From CG-Epi1 sp964634895 (GTDB lineage Archaea; Thermoplasmatota; Poseidoniia; MGIII; CG-Epi1), in assembly GCA_964634895.1 (NCBI GenBank), contig CAZWJS010000016.1, positions 1 through 30,173 on the forward strand: a DNA stretch of 30,173 bases. Direction: 5' to 3'. This document shows positions 8,163 to 16,896 of the stretch, piece by piece; the first letter of the stretch is position 1; every line of letters begins with the position of its first letter. The notes beneath the pieces were generated by a model that searched no databases, was not told where the DNA came from, and saw nothing but the letters and a program-made list of their open reading frames with translations. The position numbers and the translations under genes are program-made.

Positions 8163-9442
8163 TGGACAAAACACACGATTCGAAACTAAAATCATGGGTT
8201 GATATTAACGCTGATTCCGATTTTCCTATACAAAATATTCCATTTGGAATTTACTGCCAAAATAAAGGAGGAGATCTACGCGTAGTGACTGCAATTGGAG
8301 ATTACGTACTGGACTTAGCAGTGATATACGATGCAGGATTTTTTGATGGAACTGAAATTGAAGGAACTGAAGTTTTCCATGAACCTACTTTGAATGCATT
8401 CATGTCAATGGGGAGAAAAGCTTGGAAAGATGCAAGAAAAGTAATAAGTGAAATATTAAATGAAGACAATCCTAAATTAAGAGATAATGTTGAGTTAAAG
8501 AAAAAAGCATTGATATCTATAGAAAATGTAACAATGCACCTTCCTGTGGATATAGGAGATTATACTGATTTTTACTCATCACGAGAACATGCTTCCAATG
8601 TAGGTACTATGTTTAGAGGGCCTGATGCTGCCTTGATGCCCAATTGGCTCCATCTTCCTGTAGGATATCATGGTCGGGCATCATCTATTGTCCTTAGCGG
8701 AACTAATATTATACGTCCAAGAGGGCAAACCAAAGCAATTAATGACGACAAACCATCATTTGGTGATTGCAATAGATTAGACTTTGAACTTGAAATGGGA
8801 GCATTAATTGGAAAGGGCAATGGACTCGGTGAACCCATCTCTATAGATAACGCTCAAGAACATCTCTTTGGATTGACGCTTGTGAATGATTGGTCGGCAA
8901 GGGATATTCAAACCTGGGAATACGTTCCATTAGGTCCTTTCCTTGCAAAGAACTTTGCAACCACAATCTCACCATGGGTAATCACGATGGAAGCTCTTGA
9001 ACCTTTCAAATGCAGTAGTCCTGAGCAGAATCCAACACCTTTTGATTATCTAAGAAACAAAAAAGATGCAAACTACGATATAAATTTAGAAATATATTTG
9101 AAAGGCCAAAATATGTCTGATTATCATATAATCTCAAAAACAAACTATAGCTACTTGTACTGGAACATAGCGCAGCAAATTGCACACCACACAATAACCG
9201 GTTGCAATCTAAGAACTGGCGATATGCTTGCAAGTGGTACAATTTCAGGACCTAATAAAAATAGTCGAGGTTCTATGCTGGAATTATCATGGAATGGAAA
9301 AGAACCAATAATTTTACCGAATGATGAAAAAAGAACTTTTTTGGAAGATGGTGACTCGATTATTTTTAGAGGTTATAGTGAAACTAAAGGATATAGAATT
9401 GGTTTTGGTAAATGTGAAGGAACTGTTTTCCCATATAGCTAA
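8162..9442 (+). CDS. fah: Fumarylacetoacetase
   Basis: This enzyme hydrolyses fumarylacetoacetate to fumarate and acetoacetate, the last step of tyrosine breakdown. Numbering from the ATG at 8162 gives 426 residues, close to the usual 420. The family motif DFYSSREHASNVG begins at Asp136, the first metal ligand, and the catalytic His is His143. RLDFELEMG carries the two Glu ligands, and LVNDWSARDIQTWEY carries the Asp ligand and the conserved Trp-Ser-Ala-Arg-Asp segment. PLGPFLAKNF and the C-terminal EGDSIIFRGYSE-type segment also match. An in-frame ATG exists at 8153. I prefer 8162 because it makes the same one-base TAATG overlap with the upstream stop as hpd/hmgA. It is the last gene of the operon; 89 bp separate it from the STT3 gene. 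Confidence 0.94.
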   Translation: MDKTHDSKLKSWVDINADSDFPIQNIPFGIYCQNKGGDLRVVTAIGDYVLDLAVIYDAGFFDGTEIEGTEVFHEPTLNAFMSMGRKAWKDARKVISEILNEDNPKLRDNVELKKKALISIENVTMHLPVDIGDYTDFYSSREHASNVGTMFRGPDAALMPNWLHLPVGYHGRASSIVLSGTNIIRPRGQTKAINDDKPSFGDCNRLDFELEMGALIGKGNGLGEPISIDNAQEHLFGLTLVNDWSARDIQTWEYVPLGPFLAKNFATTISPWVITMEALEPFKCSSPEQNPTPFDYLRNKKDANYDINLEIYLKGQNMSDYHIISKTNYSYLYWNIAQQIAHHTITGCNLRTGDMLASGTISGPNKNSRGSMLELSWNGKEPIILPNDEKRTFLEDGDSIIFRGYSETKGYRIGFGKCEGTVFPYS

Positions 9443-9462
9443 GCACAATTTTTAGGATAGAC

Positions 9463-9471
9463 CTTATATAA
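9463..9471 (+). promoter_or_regulatory. TATA box for the STT3 gene
   Basis: CTTATATAA lies about 61-69 bp before the ATG at 9532, placing transcription start near 9495 and giving a leader of about 37 nt. The leader holds a hairpin (9494-9513) and an AGGAAGG Shine-Dalgarno-like stretch (9514-9520), 11 nt before the ATG. This differs from the leaderless pattern of most genes here. Confidence 0.55.
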
Positions 9472-9493
9472 CCATCCGAGTGGCGCCCAATCC

Positions 9494-9513
9494 GTCTCTG
9501 AATCATAAGAGAC
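9494..9513 (+). other. Six-bp hairpin in the STT3 5' leader
   Basis: GTCTCT (9494-9499) and AGAGAC (9508-9513) are perfect inverted repeats around an 8-nt loop. The stem starts about where transcription should begin and ends directly before the AGGAAGG ribosome-binding stretch. It could be an mRNA-stabilising 5' stem or, as DNA, an operator just downstream of the TATA box. Confidence 0.45.
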
Positions 9514-9531
9514 AGGAAGGACATAACATCA

Positions 9532-12500
9532 ATGGCAAGACAAACACGTCGAAGACGTGACTCTAAGTCAAAAAACCGCTATCGCCCTCGCTTTACTTCC
9601 AGTGCTACTAGGGAATCCTCTGAAGAAAATAGCTTAAGATCATCTGGTCAATGGACAAAGAAAGAAAAAATACATTTACCTACTATCCTACTCTTAATTG
9701 CATTATTTTTGTTCTCATTGTATATTAGAACTGCATGGACTTTAGAGCCTGCTACTGAAGATGGATTTCAACTAACTGGAGGGAGTGATCCTTACTACCA
9801 TAAACGAGTCGTTGATTATGTTGCTGATAATGGTGAACATCTTCAGAAGGATCCAATGCTCAATTATCCTTATGGGGCACACAATGCAAGACCTCCCTTA
9901 TTTGACTGGTCAATTGCAATTATTGGTTTAGCTCTAGCTCCATTCTTTGATTCCTCTGAAGAATCGGTTTGGTGGGCTATGGAAATTTTGCCTGCGATTT
10001 ATGGAGCTCTCATTATATTCCCTGTATATGCAATTGGAAAGGCACAGTTTGGGAGAGAGGCGGGATTAATTGGAGCTTTTCTTATAGGTGTTAACTCAGG
10101 ACACGTTAGTCATTCAAGTTTAGCTCTAGCTGACCACGATTCATACATCATTTTGTTTGCTACAACAGCTTACTTCTTCTTTATGAGGGCATTGACTGTT
10201 TCAGGAGACAAAAAATGGGTCTCTGATTGGATGAATGTTGATGAAATTAAGAAAGGATTTTTAGAATTCTTTAAATCTGAGAAATTGGCCCTAGGATATG
10301 CTGGATTGGCTGGGATTACGATTACTATGATTTCAATGAGTTGGAAAGGTTTCCCGTATCTTATGTCTATCATTGTTATTTATCTTGGCTTCCAAATGTT
10401 GATTAACGCCTTCAGGCGGACTGATAGTTTTACTACTGCAATGATTGGACTTGTCACTCTATCAATGCCTGTTCTTCTTTCCTATCCTTATTACAATACA
10501 ATGGGGTTCGTGGCAACTTGGTGGGAAGCTCCAGCATATATCTTACTTGGGTATGTAATAGTAGCTGTTTTGATGGTAACGACTAGAGATTTACCATGGC
10601 TTTTAGTTATTGGAACTGTTACTGGATTGGCTGCTTCGGTTTATTTACTTTTGACTTACGTATTCAAAGAATTAGGATTCTTACTATTCGGTGGTCAAGG
10701 GTATTTCGTTAGAACTAAATTATTCGATACTATTGCCGAAGCTCAGCCTCCTGAATTTGCTGATTTTGTTTTTGCGTTTGGACCTGTTTCTGTTTGGTTG
10801 GGTATTTTTGGAATAATCTGGATGGCTTATCAATTATTTACACAAAGCATCTGGAAAAAAGATTACTTGTTTGTTATGATTTGGGCCTTAGTATCAATAT
10901 TTATGGCTCAGACTGCAGTTCGTTTTATTTTCAATGCAACTCCTGTTGTATCTTTGATTAGTGGTTGGATTACATGGTTAATCATTCAATGGGCTGATTT
11001 CCCTACTGTTGCTTCAACTTGGAAATCAACTTGGGGAAAACGGGGAGAATTATTCTTATGGCTGACTATACTCGCTATAGCAATAGGTCTCTGGTTATTC
11101 TTTACAATTAGTATCTTGATAGGGATAATTTCAGTGATAATTTTGATTGCTCTGGTGATGATTCTAGGGCACATGGATGCCCAAGGCGATGACCAATATC
11201 GCTTCCGAGATAGATTGTCTAGTTTACGAAAAGGATATGAATTAAAAAGAACTTTAGTAGTAATGTTTGTAGGGCTCTTTATTTTCCTTCCAAATACTTT
11301 CTATGGATACGATGCAGGAATTCCATATGAAGACAAAAAAGAGCATGATGTCTCTGTTTATGAATTTTTGAGTTATGATTTCTTGAGGCCTGAAGAATAC
11401 GAAAATGATCAAAAATATAATGAAACTCTATACCCTGGTGGTGTTGCTAGTATGTATAATACCACTAACAATCAATTGTGGTATATGGGGAATACAGGGC
11501 CTTCCTTCCCTTCAGATTATTGGATTGAAGGATTAGAATGGTTAGCGGAACAAGATACTAATGAAAAACCTGAAGATAGACCTGGTTTCATTGCATGGTG
11601 GGATTACGGTTTCTGGGCAATTGATATTGGTGAGCATCCGACTGTAGCTGACAACTTCCAGTTTGGTTACCAAATTGCTGGTAACTTCATAACTTCCCAA
11701 TCGGAACACGAAGCAATGGCACTTCTTCTCTACAGATTAATAGAGACTGAAGTAGATCGAGATACTGGTAAATTTAGCACCGAAACAAGGACTGTGTTGA
11801 TGAAATATTTGTCTGAAGAAAAGATTTCAGAATTCGAACATATTGTAGATAATCCAAGTGACTATATCCCTAAGAATGAGGATGGAAGCGAACAAGAAGT
11901 TCATAAGAAAAATGCTGCAATAAGAGCTGGAAAACCAATTTTAATGGAATTAGAACAATCACAAATTGCTGATTTGATATGGGAAATTGAACAAACAACT
12001 GGAAAATCAATCCGTTATTTTGCAGCCGATACTAGAATGATGCCTTACTCAGCTGATAATACTGGAATTCTGTACGCTCCTGTTACTCTAGCAGATTATG
12101 ACATTGATGAATTTGTTGAACTCCAAGCCGTTCTTTCAGATGGTCAAACACTTCCATTTGAAGAAGCTGCTGAAGTCTTGAAAGCAAATCCAGATTTGCA
12201 AGTTTCCTCACAGAGTTTAGTTTACAAAGAGAAATTTTTGAATTCCATGTTCTTTAGAGCATTTATTGGGTGGTCTGCCCCCGATATTGGAAGAGACATT
12301 GAAGATGGAATTCCTGGGGTATCTGGAAGCATTGCCCAAGAAAATACATTGCCCCCACTGCCTGGTTGGAATCTAACACACTTCAAATTAGTGCAATTCA
12401 ATTCAGGACTAAGGATGTTGAAATATTATGATGGAGCAACAATATCAGGTACTGTATCTACGCCTGATGGAATGGCTGTTGCAAATGCAAATGTAACTGT

Positions 12501-15500
12501 TTTAGATGAATACAGAACGCCTCACGCTACTACTACTACTGACGAATACGGAAGATATAGTGTCTTAGTTCCTGCCGGGAATCTCTCTTTAGTTGTTTCA
12601 ATGGGAGCTCCTGAAGAGGATATAGAAAAAGTATTCAAAACCTCAAATAATGTTTTAATGAGGAAAGAAAACATAATTATTACTGAAGAACAAGCTATGA
12701 GGCAAACGGCTTCAGATCTTAATATTGATTTAGAAGTAGAACCTGCCTCCCTATCTGGAAGATTATACTGGGATATGAACAAAGATGAGGTATTTGGGGG
12801 AGATGATGAAGCTATACCACTAGTAGATGTGCTAGCATTGAATTCACGTTCAGGTGAGGAAGTTATTGTAAAGACTAACGCAAACGGAAAATATGAATTT
12901 AATAGTTTAGCACCCGGCGAATATACTCTTACGACTACCATAGAAGGACACGAATTAGAATTGGCCTCTTACTTAGGCAAAGCCGCTCTAAAAGCTAAAC
13001 AAGATATTGATATTGAAAAAGGACTAAAACCCGGTGCTATTTGGGGTAAATTTGATGTTAGTGATGAACTGGAGTATACCACCATAACACTATCTTTGTA
13101 TGATCACACAAATGAAAGCAAGATTGAAAGTACATCGCCTAATAATTATTATTTCGAAAAAGATTGTGGAGGAAATGAAATTGATTATTCCATTTCATTT
13201 TGTTTCGATCACCTACTACCTGGAAATTATACTTTGAGAGTGGAAGATCCAGGTGTCCTATCTGACAATAATGACGAATGGGCAAATAACACTGTAGAAA
13301 TTGAAATAACACAAGGAGGAACCAAAAGTCTAAATTCAACTTTAAGACCTGGATTTAGATTAGAAGGTAAATTATCTACTCCGAGTGGAGAAATGATTCC
13401 TAATGAACAAATAGTTATTAGAAATGTTGATGGCTCATATATGGAAAACGTCTTTACTAGCGAAACGGGATACTTTGTAACTGTATTGCCAAAAGGATCT
13501 TATGATATTTACACAGTGCATCAAACAGAACAAACTACTTTTGCATATTTGAATCGTGTGAATAGTCATGCAACTGATCTTGTTGATGCCATAATGAAAC
13601 CTGGACATACAATCAGCGGTATCTTATTCGATGACCTTGATGGTGATGGTTGTTTCAATTGCCGTGAACAGCAAGTTGATGAAAAGGGACTAGGTGATCA
13701 AACAATTATCTTTGACACTGGAAATGGTGCAACTTCTGCCTTTACTGATTTTGATGGTTCATACACTATTGTTTTACCTGATGCAAGTTATAGTGCCTAC
13801 TGCCAAATGGCACAAAACGAAAATGACATCCAAGTTGCTCTTAAGAGCGTCGAACTTAAAGGAGACATGGAAGAGAATATTGCCTCAAAGAGAGGTCAGA
13901 ATGCTATGCTTATTCTTTATGAACAACATCTAGGTGACGAAATACCACTTACAGGTATTGTAAGGTTTAAACAAATAGGGACTAATAACTATGCTAATTT
14001 GGTAGCAACTGATCCAAGTTCATACATTTCGCTACCAATTAATGAAGATTATGAGATAGACGTTGAAAAATACGGATATTCACTGGATAATTTATATATT
14101 TCGCCAAAGAACCCGACTGATCCTAAAATCGAAATCGAAAAATTCGAATTGGATGCTTTTGAAGAATTATTAGTTAAAGTTAAACGTAATCCAACAAACG
14201 TAATTGGAAGTTTAGTGCATAAAGGAATGCCTATTCAAAATGCAAAACTTTCTTTCGCCCCAATGAACAACATATCTTACACCTTAGATTTTGAAAATGC
14301 AACTGATGAAAACGGAGATTTCCAAATAAATCTGCCTCCTGAAGAATATATGTATACTTTCACCTACGATGAGGAGGGCGTTCGTTACTTTATGGCAGGG
14401 CAAATAAACATTGCAATTGGAACTGAAGACCATGATATGGGAGAAATAGAAACTGAATTGACTTATAGACTCTCTGGAAGCGCAACACTTGATGACGTTT
14501 TAACAAGGGGTCAAATAATTCTAACAGATGCTACTAACTTTGATAATGTAACTGTAATTGAAGCGAATAACTTTGATGGATATTCACAATACATTTTCCC
14601 TGGTGAATACTACGTAATGTTTGATGATAGGTCTACAGAAACTGATCTTGCATTTGGAGGAATAATCAATATGGATGGGCCAAAAATACTTAATTTAGAA
14701 CTAATAGAAAGCGGATCTACTACTGGTGATGTTGCATCGGAAGCAGATAGTAATCGAATAGGTGAGGAGGGAATCATTGTTGAATTCTGGAATCAAGATT
14801 TCGAAAATCCTATTCCTTTCATTGCTAGGACTGATGAAGATGGACAATTTGGAGCATCTGTTGAAGTTGGAAGATTCGATTTACCTGCTGGCAACTATAC
14901 TATAATTATAAACAAGGATGGTTATGAAACTTTTACCAAAAATATAACAGTCCAAGAAGCAGGAATCGAAGGTGAATATCTTGATCTTTATTCATCAAAT
15001 CAGGAAACAGGACTATTTTTGGTACCAAAACTTGTCAACGCTACCTTTGAAATAACGTACAATAATGCAACTGGAAGTAATGTCCCCCTAGAAGGCGTTA
15101 TAGTGCACTTTATTGATAAACAGGATTCTGAAAATAATTTCAATGATACTACTGACATGGAAGGTGAGGTCAAGATTATTGGTATTGTACCAAAACATTA
15201 CGATATGTATATTGATCAAACCATGAATGAAGAAGCTGATTTATTTAAGCTATCTACTCAAGACATAAATATTCGAGCTGGAGATGAAGAACAAATTTTC
15301 CGAAGGACTGCTGATTGGAAAGTTAAAGTTTCTGGGACTGTTTTCTATGATAGAGACTTTGATGATATTGCTGATGCTGAGGAATTATTACCAAATTCTA
15401 AGATGGAAATTTGGAGTGCAGATGGGCAGGAAATGAAAGACAATGTTACTATTGATCAAAACGGAGATTACTCCATATATCTAAAAACTGGCGCATATAA

Positions 15501-16650
15501 CGCCTGGTTTTACACTACAGAAGGAACTACGTATGTGGATATCCATGCATTAGAATTAGTGAATGCTACAGAAATTAGGCCTTCTATGGCAAGAGGGGTT
15601 AATTACAGAGTAGAGTATCTATCATCTGAAACATCCGAAAATTTAGATTTAGGAGAGATTGAAATTAAAGGAGAAAATTTCAGCTATAATGTTTATGCAC
15701 AAAACGGCGCCCTTGATTTAGTGATGCCTGCAGGTGAATACCATTTTGATGCTGAATATCGTGACGTGTCTGGAGATGATGATTACATTTACATTTTGGA
15801 AAAAGAAACTGATGTAAATGATAGTCTGGATAATATATTACAAGAGGAAATAATTGAAAGAAAATTAATGAGAGGTATAGAAATTGATTTTGATTCCTTG
15901 ATTGATGAAATTCCTATAGGACAAACTGCAATAATTACATTCAACGTAACTTCTATAGGTTACTTAGACACAATCTATGAAACAAACATTGAAAATATTC
16001 CTGTCAATTGGAATGCAAGTTTTGAACCGAACAAATTGAGTTTGCCCACTAATGGCTCAAATGTAAATACTGAACTAATGATTACCCCTGATAGCAATGT
16101 TGTAGCTGGCGTTTGGGAAATTTTTACAGTTACATTTACATGGTCTGATGGAAGTTCAAATGATGTAAACGACATTACCAAAACTTTTGAGGTCAAGATA
16201 ACGCCAATTGAAGCGCCTCAACCTGATTATGTTGTTAGTGAGTTACTTTGGAATCCACAAAGCCCTAATGTCGGTGACGGAGTAACTTTAACTGCAACGA
16301 TTAAGAATTTAGTTAATAATTCTGGCCCTCAACAGGTACCAATTGTATTCTCAGATGGAACTAATACAATTAATATAACAACTGCTATCTTCAATGGAAC
16401 TGACCAAGAAGAAGTTACTGTAACTGGAATTTGGACTGCTAAAGAGGGGGCACATTCATTGAAAGTTATAATTGATTCTGAGAATATGATTGAAGAATCT
16501 AATGAAGAGAATAATGAGAAATCAATCTCAATTTCAGTAAGTTCAGTTGAAGATGATGATAATAATTCAACCCTAAGAATGGCTGCATTAGTTGTTGTAG
16601 GACTACTCGCTGGTTTGGCCTATGTCAGCTATCGTTCTAGAAGATCATAG
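9532..16650 (+). CDS. aglB: Giant STT3/AglB-type oligosaccharyltransferase with about 1400 residues of C-terminal beta repeats
   Basis: AglB/STT3 transfers lipid-linked glycan to Asn in N-x-S/T sequons on the outer face of the membrane. The protein has 2372 residues; archaeal AglB is usually about 600-1000. After an Arg-rich cytoplasmic start, membrane segments run from about residue 50 to 590. Catalytic signatures are GGSDPYYH with Asp86 in the first loop, DHD at 201-203, and the sequon-binding WWDYG at 689-693. ADTRMM near 833 may be the DxxM-type motif. From about 964 a series of carboxypeptidase-regulatory/CnaB-like units begins (SGTV..., GRYSVLVPAG, GDFQINLPPE). Some start with Ca-binding-like Asp-rich loops near 1080, 1366 and 1939. 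A CARDB-like domain (about 2230-2340) and a final TM helix with an Arg-rich tail follow. The gene has its own promoter. The fusion is uncommon as far as I know. Confidence 0.92.
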   Translation: MARQTRRRRDSKSKNRYRPRFTSSATRESSEENSLRSSGQWTKKEKIHLPTILLLIALFLFSLYIRTAWTLEPATEDGFQLTGGSDPYYHKRVVDYVADNGEHLQKDPMLNYPYGAHNARPPLFDWSIAIIGLALAPFFDSSEESVWWAMEILPAIYGALIIFPVYAIGKAQFGREAGLIGAFLIGVNSGHVSHSSLALADHDSYIILFATTAYFFFMRALTVSGDKKWVSDWMNVDEIKKGFLEFFKSEKLALGYAGLAGITITMISMSWKGFPYLMSIIVIYLGFQMLINAFRRTDSFTTAMIGLVTLSMPVLLSYPYYNTMGFVATWWEAPAYILLGYVIVAVLMVTTRDLPWLLVIGTVTGLAASVYLLLTYVFKELGFLLFGGQGYFVRTKLFDTIAEAQPPEFADFVFAFGPVSVWLGIFGIIWMAYQLFTQSIWKKDYLFVMIWALVSIFMAQTAVRFIFNATPVVSLISGWITWLIIQWADFPTVASTWKSTWGKRGELFLWLTILAIAIGLWLFFTISILIGIISVIILIALVMILGHMDAQGDDQYRFRDRLSSLRKGYELKRTLVVMFVGLFIFLPNTFYGYDAGIPYEDKKEHDVSVYEFLSYDFLRPEEYENDQKYNETLYPGGVASMYNTTNNQLWYMGNTGPSFPSDYWIEGLEWLAEQDTNEKPEDRPGFIAWWDYGFWAIDIGEHPTVADNFQFGYQIAGNFITSQSEHEAMALLLYRLIETEVDRDTGKFSTETRTVLMKYLSEEKISEFEHIVDNPSDYIPKNEDGSEQEVHKKNAAIRAGKPILMELEQSQIADLIWEIEQTTGKSIRYFAADTRMMPYSADNTGILYAPVTLADYDIDEFVELQAVLSDGQTLPFEEAAEVLKANPDLQVSSQSLVYKEKFLNSMFFRAFIGWSAPDIGRDIEDGIPGVSGSIAQENTLPPLPGWNLTHFKLVQFNSGLRMLKYYDGATISGTVSTPDGMAVANANVTVLDEYRTPHATTTTDEYGRYSVLVPAGNLSLVVSMGAPEEDIEKVFKTSNNVLMRKENIIITEEQAMRQTASDLNIDLEVEPASLSGRLYWDMNKDEVFGGDDEAIPLVDVLALNSRSGEEVIVKTNANGKYEFNSLAPGEYTLTTTIEGHELELASYLGKAALKAKQDIDIEKGLKPGAIWGKFDVSDELEYTTITLSLYDHTNESKIESTSPNNYYFEKDCGGNEIDYSISFCFDHLLPGNYTLRVEDPGVLSDNNDEWANNTVEIEITQGGTKSLNSTLRPGFRLEGKLSTPSGEMIPNEQIVIRNVDGSYMENVFTSETGYFVTVLPKGSYDIYTVHQTEQTTFAYLNRVNSHATDLVDAIMKPGHTISGILFDDLDGDGCFNCREQQVDEKGLGDQTIIFDTGNGATSAFTDFDGSYTIVLPDASYSAYCQMAQNENDIQVALKSVELKGDMEENIASKRGQNAMLILYEQHLGDEIPLTGIVRFKQIGTNNYANLVATDPSSYISLPINEDYEIDVEKYGYSLDNLYISPKNPTDPKIEIEKFELDAFEELLVKVKRNPTNVIGSLVHKGMPIQNAKLSFAPMNNISYTLDFENATDENGDFQINLPPEEYMYTFTYDEEGVRYFMAGQINIAIGTEDHDMGEIETELTYRLSGSATLDDVLTRGQIILTDATNFDNVTVIEANNFDGYSQYIFPGEYYVMFDDRSTETDLAFGGIINMDGPKILNLELIESGSTTGDVASEADSNRIGEEGIIVEFWNQDFENPIPFIARTDEDGQFGASVEVGRFDLPAGNYTIIINKDGYETFTKNITVQEAGIEGEYLDLYSSNQETGLFLVPKLVNATFEITYNNATGSNVPLEGVIVHFIDKQDSENNFNDTTDMEGEVKIIGIVPKHYDMYIDQTMNEEADLFKLSTQDINIRAGDEEQIFRRTADWKVKVSGTVFYDRDFDDIADAEELLPNSKMEIWSADGQEMKDNVTIDQNGDYSIYLKTGAYNAWFYTTEGTTYVDIHALELVNATEIRPSMARGVNYRVEYLSSETSENLDLGEIEIKGENFSYNVYAQNGALDLVMPAGEYHFDAEYRDVSGDDDYIYILEKETDVNDSLDNILQEEIIERKLMRGIEIDFDSLIDEIPIGQTAIITFNVTSIGYLDTIYETNIENIPVNWNASFEPNKLSLPTNGSNVNTELMITPDSNVVAGVWEIFTVTFTWSDGSSNDVNDITKTFEVKITPIEAPQPDYVVSELLWNPQSPNVGDGVTLTATIKNLVNNSGPQQVPIVFSDGTNTINITTAIFNGTDQEEVTVTGIWTAKEGAHSLKVIIDSENMIEESNEENNEKSISISVSSVEDDDNNSTLRMAALVVVGLLAGLAYVSYRSRRS

Positions 16651-16806
16651 AGTCCTAACTAAGCCCTCAATCGATGAATATATTTTAAAAGAACTAAAAG
16701 CTAGTTACATTTACGAAAGGGGAGATAGACCTATCGCGAAACGTGCGCAGACGAATACATTGCAAATTTGTTAAGAGAAGCAGAACAAGAGACTCTAAAC
16801 TTTTAA
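16622..16806 (+). pseudogene. Small open frame overlapping the STT3 end, apparently frameshifted
   Basis: An ATG at 16622 opens a 50-codon frame that overlaps the last 29 bases of the STT3 gene and stops at 16774. It reads MSAIVLEDHRVLTKPSIDEY and continues to ERGDRPIAK. In the neighbouring frame (codons from 16729) a helix-like tail TYRETCADEYIANLLREAEQ continues to a stop at 16806. Joining the two between 16729 and 16772 by one missing base gives a plausible protein of about 60 residues. This may be a broken small gene, a sequencing or assembly error, or chance. I do not recognise the product. Confidence 0.3.
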
Positions 16807-16827
16807 AATTTTCTAAAATTTGTAGAC
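16807..16827 (+). repeat. 21-bp direct repeat, copy 1 (flanks the DUF285 lipoprotein gene)
   Basis: This copy matches 17742-17762 at 19 of 21 positions, including the exact 12-mer CTAAAATTTGTA. It is AT-rich, lies downstream of the lipoprotein gene, and overlaps no gene. The pair could mark the ends of an inserted gene cassette, or be coincidence in AT-rich spacers. Confidence 0.45.
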
Positions 16828-16846
16828 AACCTAGCCTACAATACAA

Positions 16847-16876
16847 GGGGGTGCCCCCTATACATGGAAGGGGGGG
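16847..16876. terminator. G/C-tract inverted repeats between convergent genes; possible bidirectional terminator
   Basis: A G5 tract (16847-16851), a C5 tract (16854-16858) and a G7 tract (16870-16876) follow each other. The C tract can pair with the G7 tract (11-nt loop) or, with a shortened stem, with the G5 tract, so the pairings exclude each other. The site lies in the 246-bp gap between the convergent STT3 and lipoprotein genes and is the only GC-dense patch in an AT-rich spacer. The rest of that gap holds the small frame and the 21-bp repeat described separately. Confidence 0.4.
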
Positions 16877-16896
16877 TTACTTTCTTTGCTAACAAT

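Noticed and set aside
12522..12941. Long - strand open frame (139 codons) inside the STT3 gene
   Set aside because: It is antisense to a clearly coding region, has low-complexity composition and no promoter or family resemblance.
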